The notes beneath the pieces were generated by a model that was not told where the DNA came from, made no database searches, and was given only the letters and a program-made list of their open reading frames with translations. Below are positions 25,094-34,339 of a stretch of DNA of 64,000 nucleotides, piece by piece (position 1 is the first letter of the stretch; each line of letters starts with the position of its first letter). The DNA comes from BOG-908 sp965198825 (GTDB lineage Bacteria; Pseudomonadota; Alphaproteobacteria; Acetobacterales; Acetobacteraceae): positions 434,001 to 498,000 of the forward strand of contig CBDAQB010000003.1 in assembly GCA_965198825.1 (NCBI GenBank), written 5' to 3'. The position numbers and the translations under genes are program-made.

Positions 25094-26367
25094 CAAGCTT
25101 CCTTGCTAACCGAAGTCTCAGGCATACCAAACAAAATCAGCAAAGTCGCAGCAGCACCGCAAAGGCTAAGGCCTGCAAACGCGATCGCCGAACCGAAAGC
25201 GTCCGCCGTCGTGCCAGCCGCAAACGTGCTGATCGTGGCGCCGAGCCCTGCCGCCAGGCTGACAGTGCTCATGGTCAGCGTGAAATGCCCCGAGCGCCCG
25301 GCGATGTCGGCCGCGATAAGCGGCAGCATGACGCCGAACACCGCGGCGCTGACGCCGTCCAGCGCCTGGATGGGCACGAGCAGGAACGGCGGTGGCGACA
25401 TGGCAAGCAGCAGCCCGCGCAGCGGCAGCGCGCCGAAACCGAGAAGCAGAAGCGGGCGGCGGCCCCAGCGCTCCGCGGCACGGCCGACCCACGGCGAGAG
25501 CAGGGCGACGATCGCCTGTGGAACGACGATGCAGGCGGCGATGATCGCATTGGCGTTGCCGGCCGAGTGAAGGGTGGCTTCACCCGCGGCGAGCGGAAGC
25601 ATGGCCGCGTTCGAGAGGAAGAACAGGACGGCAGCCAACGCAAAGACCAGCAGCCGGCGATCTGCGAGAATGCTCCACGGGTTTGTCCGGCGGGGTTTCG
25701 GCAGCTCATGAATATTGTGGCCCGGTATGGCATCCGCTGCGTGCGTCTCCTGGGGCAGGCGGATCATGGAGAGCGCATAGAGCGCAGGCAGCCCGAGCGC
25801 AGCCGCGAGCCAGAACACCGCCGATGCAGGCAGGAGCTTGCCGCACAGCCCCATGATGGCCGCTGTGCAGCCGTTGCCGACTGCGGCGAAACGGGCATTG
25901 CGCCCAAGCCGTTCGCCGACGCCTGCCGCCCCCATCAGGATGACGCTGATGGCGGCGATGCCTGGTGTCAGGATGCAGCTGGCAAAACCATGAAACGCTT
26001 CGGCGAGCAGCACCAGCGGCTGCGTCGGCGACAAGGCGATGAGCAGCGCGCCCGCCGAAATGGTGATGGTGGCGGCCGCGCAGGCAAGCTTCTTGTTCGC
26101 GATGCGGTCAACCAGGTAGCCGGCCGGTATCTGGCTGACGATGCCCGCCAGCGTGCCGACGCTCAGCGCCAGGCCGATCTCTCCCTGGGTCCATTTGCTC
26201 GTGGTCAGGAAGGCTGCGACGAACGGCCCCCAGCCTGTCTGCACGCCCGCGATCGACACCGAAACCAGGTCGAGCCCGAGCATGCTCCCCTTGTCCGGAC
26301 GATCTGGCGGCTGGTTCTGATGCCCCTCGCGCGGCTCTCCGGCGCTCACGGGTGCGAGGATGTTCAT
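25093..26367 (-). CDS. MFS transporter
   Basis: 424 aa with about twelve hydrophobic helices and the MFS loop 2-3 pattern AGYLVDRIANKK, with a second copy GRAAERWGRRPLL between helices 8 and 9. The N-terminal GVQTGWGPFVAAFLT and SQIPAG segments suit drug- or sugar-type efflux carriers. The start overlaps the PRC-barrel gene's stop by 4 bp (ATGA), so it belongs to an ABC-PRC-MFS operon. The substrate is not evident. Confidence 0.9.
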   Translation of the reverse strand: MNILAPVSAGEPREGHQNQPPDRPDKGSMLGLDLVSVSIAGVQTGWGPFVAAFLTTSKWTQGEIGLALSVGTLAGIVSQIPAGYLVDRIANKKLACAAATITISAGALLIALSPTQPLVLLAEAFHGFASCILTPGIAAISVILMGAAGVGERLGRNARFAAVGNGCTAAIMGLCGKLLPASAVFWLAAALGLPALYALSMIRLPQETHAADAIPGHNIHELPKPRRTNPWSILADRRLLVFALAAVLFFLSNAAMLPLAAGEATLHSAGNANAIIAACIVVPQAIVALLSPWVGRAAERWGRRPLLLLGFGALPLRGLLLAMSPPPFLLVPIQALDGVSAAVFGVMLPLIAADIAGRSGHFTLTMSTVSLAAGLGATISTFAAGTTADAFGSAIAFAGLSLCGAAATLLILFGMPETSVSKEA

Positions 26368-26987
26368 TTCGCTGTCGGCGGCGTCCCCGCTTTCGGCGGC
26401 GCCGTGTCCTGATGTGCCTTGTCCTGCTCCGCCGGCGCAGGGTTGCTCTTGTCCTGAACCGAGGACGGTTTCGCAGGAACAGCCGGTGCGGCCGGATCCT
26501 TCTTCACCACGACAGTCGCCGGAGGCTTGGTCTCTTTGCCGAGCAGCGCAGTCCGGATCTGGTCCGCATCGAGGTCCAGCGTGACCATCATGCCTTCCGG
26601 CGCCGCCGGCTTGAAACGAAGGTCGCCCCAGGCAACGGCCACCTTGCGGCTGCCCACGCCCAGAAAACCGCCGAAGTCGATCATTGCCGCTTTCGGTTTG
26701 CCGCTGTCGTCGACAAGCACATCGATGATATGGCCGATGTCCGATCCGTCCGAACCATGCACGGTCGTGTCGATGATGCCGGACGCCCCCTCTGGCGACA
26801 TCTGCTCGGTCAACGCAGTCGGTGGAGCGGGCGGCGTTTTGTCCGCGGGTTTCTGCGCCGTCTGGTTCGCCGCAGCGGGTGGCTGGGCAGGCGTTTGGGT
26901 CGCTGATGGCGGGCTCGCAGGGGGCGGATCGGCGGCGCCGGCGAGCACCCCCGCGGCAAGGAGGAGAAACCGCGCGGATTTATGCAT
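26364..26987 (-). CDS. PRC-barrel domain protein with Pro-rich linkers
   Basis: 207 aa. A signal-peptide-like N-terminus (ARFLLLAAGVLAGAADPPP) is followed by a Pro/Ala/Gln-rich linker, a PRC-barrel (about residues 70-150: GSDIGHIIDVLVDDSGKPKAAMIDFGGFLGVGSRKVAVAWGDLRF) and a Lys/Pro-rich tail. The PRC-barrel is a small beta fold found in diverse proteins; the role here is unknown. It overlaps both neighbours (8 bp with the ABC gene, 4 bp with MFS). The terminal acidic/basic repeats look disordered. Confidence 0.85.
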   Translation of the reverse strand: MHKSARFLLLAAGVLAGAADPPPASPPSATQTPAQPPAAANQTAQKPADKTPPAPPTALTEQMSPEGASGIIDTTVHGSDGSDIGHIIDVLVDDSGKPKAAMIDFGGFLGVGSRKVAVAWGDLRFKPAAPEGMMVTLDLDADQIRTALLGKETKPPATVVVKKDPAAPAVPAKPSSVQDKSNPAPAEQDKAHQDTAPPKAGTPPTAK

Positions 26988-28734
26988 GGGGCATCGCCGT
27001 CTGACGCTGGAGGAGGTCGCGGAACGGCCCCGGCACGGCCTCGAGCTCGCGCGGCGGACCGTCCTGCACGATCCGGCCAGACTGCATGACCACGATGCGG
27101 TCGAAATTGCGCAAGGTCGAAAGCCGGTGCGCCACCGCGATCACCGTGCGACCCTCGATCAGCCTGTCGAGCGCGGCCTGCACCGCCTGCTCCGATTCGC
27201 TATCGAGCGCCGATGTCGCCTCGTCCAGCAACAGGATCGGCGCGTTGCGCAGGAAGGCGCGCGCAATGGCGATGCGCTGCCGCTGTCCACCGGAAAGCTT
27301 CGCGCCGCGGTCGCCGACGATGGTGTCGATCCCTTCAGGCAAATCGTCGATGAACGTCGTGCAATAGGCGGCCTCCGCAGCCGCCATCACCTCGTCGTCC
27401 GTCGCGTCAGGTCGGCCATAACGCAAATTCTCGCGGAGGCTTCGGTGAAACAGCATCACCTCTTGCGGCACCACGGAAATCGCATCCTGCAGGCTGTCCT
27501 GCGTCAGGCTGAGAATATCCTGCCCGTCGATGAGGATGCGGCCACGCTCTGCCACGACGAGCCGTTGCAGCAGCGACAGCACGGTGGATTTCCCCGACCC
27601 GGAGCGGCCGACAAGGCCGATGCGCGTGCCCGAGCGGATGGTCAGGCGGAAGTCCCGCAACACCGGCCGCCCGTGCCGGTAGGAGAAGTTTACCCGGTCG
27701 AACGTCACGGCGCCCCGCGCCGTCTGCAGCGGCCGCGCATCCGGCACATCGACCAGGCCATGCGGCTCCAGCAAGGTAGTCAGCGCTTCAGAGACGCGCG
27801 CCACATGCTGCACCAAATCGACCAGCGCCACGGCCAGGTCGCGCGACCCATGCAGGATCGTGGCGCCCAGCGTACTGACGAGAACCACATCGCCGGTGCT
27901 CGCATGGCCGCGCTGCCATTGCAGGATCGCCCAGCCGAGAACGCCTGCGGTCAGCGCCGTCGTGGTGACCGCATGGAAAAGCCGCAGCTTCTCGAGGTAT
28001 CGCAGGCTGCGCCCACGCGCCCGAACCTCGCCTGCCACATGCGCATTGAAACGCGCATGCTCGCGGCCGAGCGCCCCGAAGGCGCGAACCAGCGGCATGT
28101 TGGTCAGCACATCGACCAGCTCGCCATCCACCGACGCCGCGTCGGTCGCATATTGCTGGTGAAGCGACTGCCCGTTCGCCGCCAGGCGAACGAGAATGAA
28201 GGCCACGATCCCGGCACCCACCATCAGCACGGCCGCCATCGCCAGGTTCACCGTAATCAGCAGCACCATGGAGAACGCGACCGCCACACAAGGCGGCAGC
28301 ACGTTCCATGCGAACACGCTCTCCACCGTATAGATCGCGTTCGACGTCGCGGTGACCCGCCCGGCCAATGTCCCAGGCAGCCGGTCGGCAAAATACGAGG
28401 GCGCATGCCCCGTCAAATACTGAAATAGATCACTGCGAAGCGCGCCGGTGACCGCGACGAAAGCGTGCGTCGCGATCCAGCCGCCGATACGCCAGGTGAG
28501 GTTGTCAGCCGCGATCAGCCCCGCGAGCAGGACAAAGGCCATCCACACCCCGGCCTTGTCGTTGGCGGACATCACGTCCACCAGGTGCTTCACCGCATAT
28601 TGCGACCCGACCGACGCTGCGACCGCGATGATGACCGACAGGACGATCGTCGCGTGCGACCAGGGCCGCTGGCGCACATAAAGCATCATGAAAGCAATCG
28701 GCCGCCCAGCGAGATCGGAGGTCTGCAAATCCAT
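26980..28734 (-). CDS. ABC exporter, fused membrane and ATPase domains
   Basis: 584 aa. An N-terminal six-helix membrane domain is followed by an ATPase with Walker A GRSGSGKS, Q-loop VPQEVMLF, signature LSGGQRQRIAIARA, Walker B ILLLDEATSALD and His switch AHRLST. The layout is that of MsbA/lipid or multidrug half-transporters, which dimerise. The following PRC and MFS genes overlap or adjoin, so a shared export role is plausible but unproven. Confidence 0.93.
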   Translation of the reverse strand: MDLQTSDLAGRPIAFMMLYVRQRPWSHATIVLSVIIAVAASVGSQYAVKHLVDVMSANDKAGVWMAFVLLAGLIAADNLTWRIGGWIATHAFVAVTGALRSDLFQYLTGHAPSYFADRLPGTLAGRVTATSNAIYTVESVFAWNVLPPCVAVAFSMVLLITVNLAMAAVLMVGAGIVAFILVRLAANGQSLHQQYATDAASVDGELVDVLTNMPLVRAFGALGREHARFNAHVAGEVRARGRSLRYLEKLRLFHAVTTTALTAGVLGWAILQWQRGHASTGDVVLVSTLGATILHGSRDLAVALVDLVQHVARVSEALTTLLEPHGLVDVPDARPLQTARGAVTFDRVNFSYRHGRPVLRDFRLTIRSGTRIGLVGRSGSGKSTVLSLLQRLVVAERGRILIDGQDILSLTQDSLQDAISVVPQEVMLFHRSLRENLRYGRPDATDDEVMAAAEAAYCTTFIDDLPEGIDTIVGDRGAKLSGGQRQRIAIARAFLRNAPILLLDEATSALDSESEQAVQAALDRLIEGRTVIAVAHRLSTLRNFDRIVVMQSGRIVQDGPPRELEAVPGPFRDLLQRQTAMPHA

Positions 28735-28814
28735 GGGCGGTCGGCTCCGGGCTGGCTCGGTTTTGTAACGGCCCGGGTGGTGGGTTGGTTCTGGCGGCGG
28801 CGTTTGGGCAAAGG

Positions 28815-28943
28815 GTAGGAAGGCGTTCTTTTTTGAAAAAAAGAACCAAAAAACTTTTGCGATATGGGACCGAGATCGTGGGAACGCCCGGCCTAAGGTC
28901 CAAAAGTTTTTTGCTTCTTTTTTTTAAAAAAGAAGACCTTCCT
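28815..28943. repeat. Family 1 inverted repeat, copy f
   Basis: A full copy, GAAGGCGTTCTTTTTTGAAA and TTTTTTTTAAAAAAGAAGAC arms, GGGACCGAGATCG centre. It lies directly after the GIN-domain gene, whose stop codon starts at the repeat's right edge, and about 80 bp upstream of the ABC gene. Confidence 0.93.
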
Positions 28944-29740
28944 TATGGCCCAACCGAAACGCTTCCAGCCCCGCTAACATCCTTCTCCAATGCCCCGGTC
29001 AGCCTGCCAAAGTGCACCGACCCGGCGCCTGAGATATCCACCTTAGCGTCGCCGACCTCGCCGCCGAAGCTGACTTGGCCGAAGCCGCTTTCATCCACCG
29101 AGGCGCTGCCGACCTTGCCGTTTTCGATCGTGACGCTGCCTGCGCCACTGAGATCGATGTCGAGCTTTGGCATGGCGGCCTGCGCGATCGCGACGCTGCC
29201 ATGGCCCGATACCTTGATGTCTGCGGCGCCTTCGGCGCGGGCCAGGGTGACGGCGCCGGCGCCGCTCAGGTCGATGTCGAGCGTGCTGGCGTGCAGCGCG
29301 GCAATATGCGCGGCGCCTGAGACATCGAGGCTCAGCGGGCCGCCGACATCGCCTACGGCATAGCGGCCGGCGCCGCTCTCATCGATGGAGACGGGAAAAC
29401 CGGCCGGTACCCTGACGACGATGACCAGTGTCGGGTCGAATTGGCCGAACGGCTCCGGGCGCCAGCATCCGGCTGGCACGGTGCGGACGATCGCCTCTTC
29501 CTTGCCGGCGTGCGGCCTGGTCTCGAACAGCAGCCGGTCGAGTTCCTCCTGGTGATCCGCGGTGGCGCTGATGGCGGCCTGCCCGTGCAAGCCTGCGTCA
29601 GGCCGAATTTCCACGTGATGGGCGCAGGGTGAGTCGATGGTGAAGCTGCTGCCGGCAAGCGTGCTGTCCCTGTTGGCGGCGCAGGCGGCGTGTGTAGCCA
29701 GGGCGAAGAGGGCGGCGAGTGCGGGTCTGGCGGCATGCAT
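28943..29740 (-). CDS. Secreted GIN (head GIN, DUF2807) domain protein
   Basis: 265 aa. Signal peptide ending near AACAAN. The body is a run of alternating strands with repeated DVSGAA, IDLSGAG, KVSGHG, DESGFG and DVSGAG motifs, the parallel beta-helix pattern of DUF2807/GIN autotransporter-like proteins. No catalytic residues. GAGGACAT precedes the ATG. Probably periplasmic or surface-exposed; role unknown. It is divergent from the DUF885 gene. Confidence 0.88.
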   Translation of the reverse strand: MHAARPALAALFALATHAACAANRDSTLAGSSFTIDSPCAHHVEIRPDAGLHGQAAISATADHQEELDRLLFETRPHAGKEEAIVRTVPAGCWRPEPFGQFDPTLVIVVRVPAGFPVSIDESGAGRYAVGDVGGPLSLDVSGAAHIAALHASTLDIDLSGAGAVTLARAEGAADIKVSGHGSVAIAQAAMPKLDIDLSGAGSVTIENGKVGSASVDESGFGQVSFGGEVGDAKVDISGAGSVHFGRLTGALEKDVSGAGSVSVGP

Positions 29741-29982
29741 GGCAATGTCCTCGATCTTTCGAGGATGTTCTGCAGGCGGCGTGCCATGCGACTTGTCTCT
29801 GAATACAGCGGCTTAGCTGATGGTTCGGCGCCATGCCTGGCCCTGCTCACCAGATGTTGGCGTAAGAGACTACGGCGGGCGAGATTGCCGAATTGTCATT
29901 GCCCAACGCCGGCAAACCGGTTGCGGCCAGCCCGTCAAAGGCCGCAGAACCGGGCACGCCAATCCGCCGGAGCACCAAGAGA

Positions 29983-31827
29983 ATGATGTCCCGCCGCTAC
30001 ATGCTGTCCGCCGCAGCCCTCACCGTCCTGTTGCCGGCTTGGCGTGCGGCGGCGCAACCTGTGCCGCCCGCCGGCGCAGGCGACAAACCCGCGGCGCCAC
30101 CTTCTGCGCTCGATGCGCTCTTCGCCGCCTTCGCGCAGGAGATGATGCAACGGTCGCCTGAACTCGCGACGAGCCTGGGGCTCGATCACGGAGCGCTGGC
30201 GCCGCTGAAATCGCGCCTCTCCGACGCCTCACTCGCCGCCTACAAGCAGGACAAGATCGACGCCGCCCGCCGCCTGGGGCAGTTGCGCGCCATTCCGCGC
30301 GACGGCCTCACCGGCATCGACGCCGCCAACTACGACACCGTCCTGTTCATCCTCACTGTGGCCAACCAGGGCTTCACCGCCTTCGACTACGGCGGCAACC
30401 CGTCCGGCGCCCCCTACGTGCTCAGCCAGCTCACGGGCAGCTACCAGCAGGTGCCCGACTTCCTCGACAACCAGCACAGCATCGACACCGAAGCCGACGC
30501 GGAAGCCTATCTCTCGCGCATGCAGGCCTTCGTGACCGTCATGGGCCAGGAGCTCGAGATGGCGCGTCACGATGTGGCCATGGGCGTCTGCCCGCCTGAC
30601 TTCATCATCGATAAGGCGCTGGTGCAGATGCAGGTTTTTCTGGACACGCCGCCGCACGACGCGACGCTTGTCAGGTCGCTGGCCAGGCGCCTTACGGAGA
30701 AGAAGCTCGATGGCAGCTTCGCCACGCGCGCAGCCTCGCTTTACCGCGACGGCGTCCAGCCCGCCCTGCAGCGCCAGGCGGACTACCTGAAGTCGATCCG
30801 GCCGCACGCACCATCCGAGGCGGGCGTCGCCCATCTGCCGAAAGGTCCTGAATACTACACCATCTCTCTAAAGCAATACACGACCGCATCGCTGTCGCCG
30901 GACGACATACACAAGACCGGCCTGGATCTCGTCACCAAACTCTCCGCCGAGATCGATGCCGCCCTGCGCGCTCAAGGCATGAAGGACGGCACCGTCGGGC
31001 AGCGCCTCATCAAGCTCGCCGACGATCCGCAATACCGCTACGCGAACACCGACGAAGCCAAGGAAACGCTGATCGCCGACCTCAACAAGCGTGTCGCCGT
31101 CGTGCAGGCGAAGCTGCCCGCCTGGTTCGGCACTTTACCGAAATCGCATGTCGAAATCAGGCGTGTTCCCAAAGCAACTGAAGCAGGCGCACCGGGCGGC
31201 TACTACCAGCCGGGATCGCTCGACGGCAAAAGGGCAGGCGCCTACTACATTAATCTGCGCGACACCGCCGAAGTGCCACGCTGGGCCTTGCCGACGCTGA
31301 CCTTTCACGAATCGATCCCCGGCCACCATCTGCAGATATCGCTCGCCAACGAAACGCCAGGCTTGCCGCTCATACGCAAGATCATCGGCTTCTCCGGCTA
31401 TCAGGAAGGCTGGGCCGTTTACGCCGAGCAACTCGCCGTCGAGATGGGCATGTACGACAACGACCCGTTCGGCCATATCGGGCAATTGCAGGCAGCTTTG
31501 TTCCGCGCCGTACGCCTCGTCATCGACTCAGGCCTGCACGCCCAAGGCTGGAGCCGCGACAAGGCAGTCGATTACTACGTCGACACCATCGGCGAGAAAC
31601 GCAGCGCCGCCATCACGGAAGTGGAACGCTACTGCGTCTGGCCAGGACAGGCCTGCAGCTACATGATCGGCAAACTCACCTGGCTGCGCCTCCGCGACAG
31701 GGCGAAGACAACAATGGGCCCGGCTTTCGACATCAAGAAGTTTCATGATGCGGGCCTGTTGTCCGGGGCGCTGCCGCTCGATGTGCTCGATCAGGTGATG
31801 GCGCGATTTGCCGCGTCGGGGCACTGA
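29983..31827 (+). CDS. DUF885 family putative metallopeptidase, exported
   Basis: 614 aa. N-terminal SRRYMLSAAALTVLLPAW looks like a Tat-type twin-arginine signal. The DUF885 body has the zinc-peptidase-like HESIPGHHLQISLA with a downstream YQEGWAVYAEQLA, as in related carboxypeptidase-like families. The substrate is unknown. The tandem ATG at 29983/29986 has AAGAGA upstream; the open frame upstream does not look coding. The region 29741-29982 (242 bp) holds the promoters shared with the divergent GIN gene; I see nothing else there. Confidence 0.9.
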   Translation: MMSRRYMLSAAALTVLLPAWRAAAQPVPPAGAGDKPAAPPSALDALFAAFAQEMMQRSPELATSLGLDHGALAPLKSRLSDASLAAYKQDKIDAARRLGQLRAIPRDGLTGIDAANYDTVLFILTVANQGFTAFDYGGNPSGAPYVLSQLTGSYQQVPDFLDNQHSIDTEADAEAYLSRMQAFVTVMGQELEMARHDVAMGVCPPDFIIDKALVQMQVFLDTPPHDATLVRSLARRLTEKKLDGSFATRAASLYRDGVQPALQRQADYLKSIRPHAPSEAGVAHLPKGPEYYTISLKQYTTASLSPDDIHKTGLDLVTKLSAEIDAALRAQGMKDGTVGQRLIKLADDPQYRYANTDEAKETLIADLNKRVAVVQAKLPAWFGTLPKSHVEIRRVPKATEAGAPGGYYQPGSLDGKRAGAYYINLRDTAEVPRWALPTLTFHESIPGHHLQISLANETPGLPLIRKIIGFSGYQEGWAVYAEQLAVEMGMYDNDPFGHIGQLQAALFRAVRLVIDSGLHAQGWSRDKAVDYYVDTIGEKRSAAITEVERYCVWPGQACSYMIGKLTWLRLRDRAKTTMGPAFDIKKFHDAGLLSGALPLDVLDQVMARFAASGH

Positions 31828-31834
31828 AAGCAAA

Positions 31835-31963
31835 CAAGCAGTTCTTTTTTGAAAAAAAGAACCAAAAAACTTTTGCGATGTGGGACCGAGATCGTGGAAC
31901 GGCCCGGCGTCATGGTCCAAAAGTTTTTTGCTTCTTTTTTCAAAAAAGAAGATGCTTCCTTCC
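31835..31963. repeat. Family 1 inverted repeat, copy g
   Basis: A full copy, AGCAGTTCTTTTTTGAAAAA and CTTCTTTTTTCAAAAAAGAA arms, GGGACCGAGATCG centre, about 8 bp after the DUF885 stop. The remaining sequence up to 32080 has no gene. Confidence 0.93.
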
Positions 31964-32079
31964 CTTTGAGGCGAACCTGCAACAACCCCGGGAATTACAA
32001 CCGCACCGCGTGATATTCGTATCCTGGTAACGGCCGCCGCGTTACAATCGGCGTCAAATTATCCCACGGAGCTTCCACC

Positions 32080-32763
32080 ATGCGCAGGGCAATGGTCTGC
32101 ATGGCCGCCTTCTGCACGTTGCCGATGCTGGCGCTCGCCGACCCGATCGCTGTCACCAGCCGCGCGGCGCTCGGCAGCCAGACCATCGACTGGTCCTCCT
32201 ACGGCAACGCCGGGGCCATGCTGTCCACGCCTGACGCGGAGAGTTTTGGCGGTGTCACCGCGCAAATCGGCTCTTCGGCGGGTGTGGCCGAGGTGCGCCA
32301 GGAAGGTGCTGACTTCACCGGGAATTTCAGCCGCGGCAACGCGCTGCTGGGCCTTCCCGATGGCTACAAGAGCGACGTGTTCGGCATCCGCTTCACCGGT
32401 GCGGCGGTCTATGGCGTGGGCACCCAGATCGAGGCCGCCAGCGGGTTCATGGGCGCGTTCACCGGCTACATGGATCTCTACAGCGCGGCCAATGCGCTGC
32501 TCGGCGAGATCTCGGTCAACGGCAATGCCACCGGCGCGGAGAACGGGTCGGCCGCCTTCATCGGCGCCATCAGCAGCGTGCCGATCGCCTATATCCGCTT
32601 CCTGGTAGGCGAGGGTAACCCGTTCTTCCCGCGCGAGGGCGACCTCGTCATCAACGACCTGAGCCTGCTTGAATCCCCGATCCCGGAGCCGTCTGGCCTG
32701 CTGCTGCTTGGCCCGGCGGCGGCGCTTTTCCTCGTAGCGCGACGTATGCGTCGCGCCTCCTGA
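32080..32763 (+). CDS. PEP-CTERM surface protein
   Basis: 227 aa. Signal peptide (MVCMAAFCTLPMLALA-DP), a beta-rich Gly/Ser/Ala body and the C-terminal sorting signal IPEPSGLLLLGPAAALFLVA followed by RRMRR. Such proteins are cut by an exosortase and released or attached to the cell envelope. No exosortase is in the window. Unrelated in sequence to the two tandem PEP-CTERM proteins at 36.9-38.5 kb apart from the sorting tail. Confidence 0.9.
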   Translation: MRRAMVCMAAFCTLPMLALADPIAVTSRAALGSQTIDWSSYGNAGAMLSTPDAESFGGVTAQIGSSAGVAEVRQEGADFTGNFSRGNALLGLPDGYKSDVFGIRFTGAAVYGVGTQIEAASGFMGAFTGYMDLYSAANALLGEISVNGNATGAENGSAAFIGAISSVPIAYIRFLVGEGNPFFPREGDLVINDLSLLESPIPEPSGLLLLGPAAALFLVARRMRRAS

Positions 32764-32870
32764 TGGCCAACCCCTCCCGCGTGTTATCGTGGTTGATCTC
32801 AGCGGTGCTTGATTAAGGCTCGGCGCTACCAGGAGCGGCGGCCACCGAAGGCTTGCGTTTGAGGCAACAA

Positions 32871-32915
32871 GGTGCTTATCACCCCCGCTCCCTGCCAGGT
32901 GTGCCGGCAAGCACC
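32871..32915 (+). promoter_or_regulatory. Possible leader hairpin upstream of rpsF
   Basis: A 7-bp stem GGTGCTT/AAGCACC encloses a GC-rich loop with a GTGCCGG core about 45 bp upstream of the rpsF ATG. Ribosomal-protein S6:S18 binding leaders in other bacteria also contain a CCG-bearing hairpin before rpsF. This is an unproven resemblance. Confidence 0.3.
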
Positions 32916-32958
32916 CTGGCTATGCCCATTTCCGGGCCCACAGCCATAGGGACCATCA

Positions 32959-33408
32959 ATGCCACTTTATGAATGCGTGCTCATTGCACGCAACGATGTC
33001 ACGCAGCAGCAGGTCGAGACGGTCGCCGACCAGGTTGCCACCCAGCTCGAGACAGACGGCGGCACTATCCAGAAGCGCGAATACTGGGGCCTCCGCTCGC
33101 TCGCTTACCGCATCAAGAAGAACCGCAAGGGGCACTACATGCTCCTTGGCCTCGATGCGCCGCCGGCCAGCGTCAAGGAAATCGAGCGTCAGCTCGGCCT
33201 CAACGAGGACGTGCTCCGCTTCATGACCATACGCGTCGATGCGATCGAGGAGGCGCCGTCCGCCATCCTCGCCCGCAAGAGCGACGAACGCGAGCGCACA
33301 TTCCGCGGGCCGAAGCCTGCAGGGCGCTTCGAGAGCGGCCGCAAGCGCGGCTACGACGACCGCGAGGAGTTCCGCGCCCGCGACACCCTCGACACTGTGG
33401 AAGAGTAG
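32959..33408 (+). CDS. rpsF: 30S ribosomal protein S6
   Basis: 149 aa. S6 core: LYECVLIARNDVTQQQVETV, REYWGLRSLAYRIKKNRKGHYMLL, NEDVLRFMTIRVD. The C-terminus is a long charged extension, as in alphaproteobacteria. Binds S18 in the small-subunit platform. First gene of rpsF-rpsR-rplI; ATAGGGA precedes the ATG. Confidence 0.97.
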   Translation: MPLYECVLIARNDVTQQQVETVADQVATQLETDGGTIQKREYWGLRSLAYRIKKNRKGHYMLLGLDAPPASVKEIERQLGLNEDVLRFMTIRVDAIEEAPSAILARKSDERERTFRGPKPAGRFESGRKRGYDDREEFRARDTLDTVEE

Positions 33409-33414
33409 ACCCCG

Positions 33415-33687
33415 ATGTCAGACACCAATGTGAACCCGGCCGAGCGCCGCGCGGCCGTCGGCGCCCGCCGCCCGTTCTTCCGCCGCCGCAAATCCTGCCC
33501 GTTCTCAGGCCCGAACGCGCCGAAGATCGACTACAAGGATGTGCGCCTGCTGAGCCGCTTCCTCTCCGAGCGCGGCAAGATCGTGCCGAGCCGCATCACG
33601 GCCGTTTCGGCCAAGAAGCAGCGTGAGCTGGCGCAGGCGATCAAGCGCGCCCGCTTCCTCGCCCTGCTCCCCTACATCGTCAGCTGA
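33415..33687 (+). CDS. rpsR: 30S ribosomal protein S18
   Basis: 90 aa. Core RRKSCPFSGPNAPKIDYKDVRLLSRFLSERGKIVPSRITAVSAKKQRELAQAIKRARFLALLPY is a clear S18. It has the CPF motif. Spaced 6 bp from rpsF and 12 bp from rplI, so one operon. Basic N-terminal extension. Confidence 0.97.
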   Translation: MSDTNVNPAERRAAVGARRPFFRRRKSCPFSGPNAPKIDYKDVRLLSRFLSERGKIVPSRITAVSAKKQRELAQAIKRARFLALLPYIVS

Positions 33688-33699
33688 GGGCCGCGGATC

Positions 33700-34263
33700 A
33701 TGGCAAGCGTTGAACTGATCCTGCTGCAGCGGGTCGAGAAGCTCGGACAGATGGGCGACCTCGTCCATGTGAAGCCCGGTTACGCCCGCAACTTCCTGCT
33801 GCCCCAGAAGCGCGCGATACGCGCCAACAAGGCGAACCTCGAGCGGTTCGAGCAGCAGCGCGCCCAACTCGAGGCGCAGAACCTCAAGCGCCGCGGCGAG
33901 GCAGAGCGCCTGGCCGAGCGCGTCGCCGGCCTGACCGTGGTGATCATCCGCCAGGCAGGCGAATCGGGCGGCCTCTACGGCTCGGTGTCCGGCCGCGACA
34001 TCGCCGATGCCTGCGTCGAATCGGGCCTGTCGGTGAACCGCAGCCAGGTCATCCTCGAGCATCCGATCAAGACGCTGGGCCTTACCCACGTCCGCGTCGT
34101 GCTTCACCCAGAGGTCAGCATCGACGTGGTTGCCAACGTCGCCCGCAGCGTGGAAGAGGCGGAGCGTCAGGCGCGTGGCGAAGCCGTCGGCCAGCAGGCC
34201 GAGGCGGACGACGAGGAAGCCGCGCCGGTCTTCGAAAACGAGCCGCAGCCCGACGTGCCTTGA
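33700..34263 (+). CDS. rplI: 50S ribosomal protein L9
   Basis: 187 aa. The N-terminal RNA-binding domain has VELILLQRVEKLGQMGDLVHVKPGYARNFLLPQKRA; the long connecting helix and C-terminal domain (YGSVSGRDIADA, HVRVVLHPEV) follow. An acidic tail of about 35 residues is added at the C-terminus. The protein tunes frame maintenance and dissociates easily from ribosomes. Last gene of the rpsF operon. Confidence 0.96.
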   Translation: MASVELILLQRVEKLGQMGDLVHVKPGYARNFLLPQKRAIRANKANLERFEQQRAQLEAQNLKRRGEAERLAERVAGLTVVIIRQAGESGGLYGSVSGRDIADACVESGLSVNRSQVILEHPIKTLGLTHVRVVLHPEVSIDVVANVARSVEEAERQARGEAVGQQAEADDEEAAPVFENEPQPDVP

Positions 34264-34339
34264 CGCGTTTCGGCCGGTAGGGGAGGACAGGCACGCGCCT
34301 GTCGTCCTGCCGGCTGAAATCGTTTCTCGAGGGTAGATA

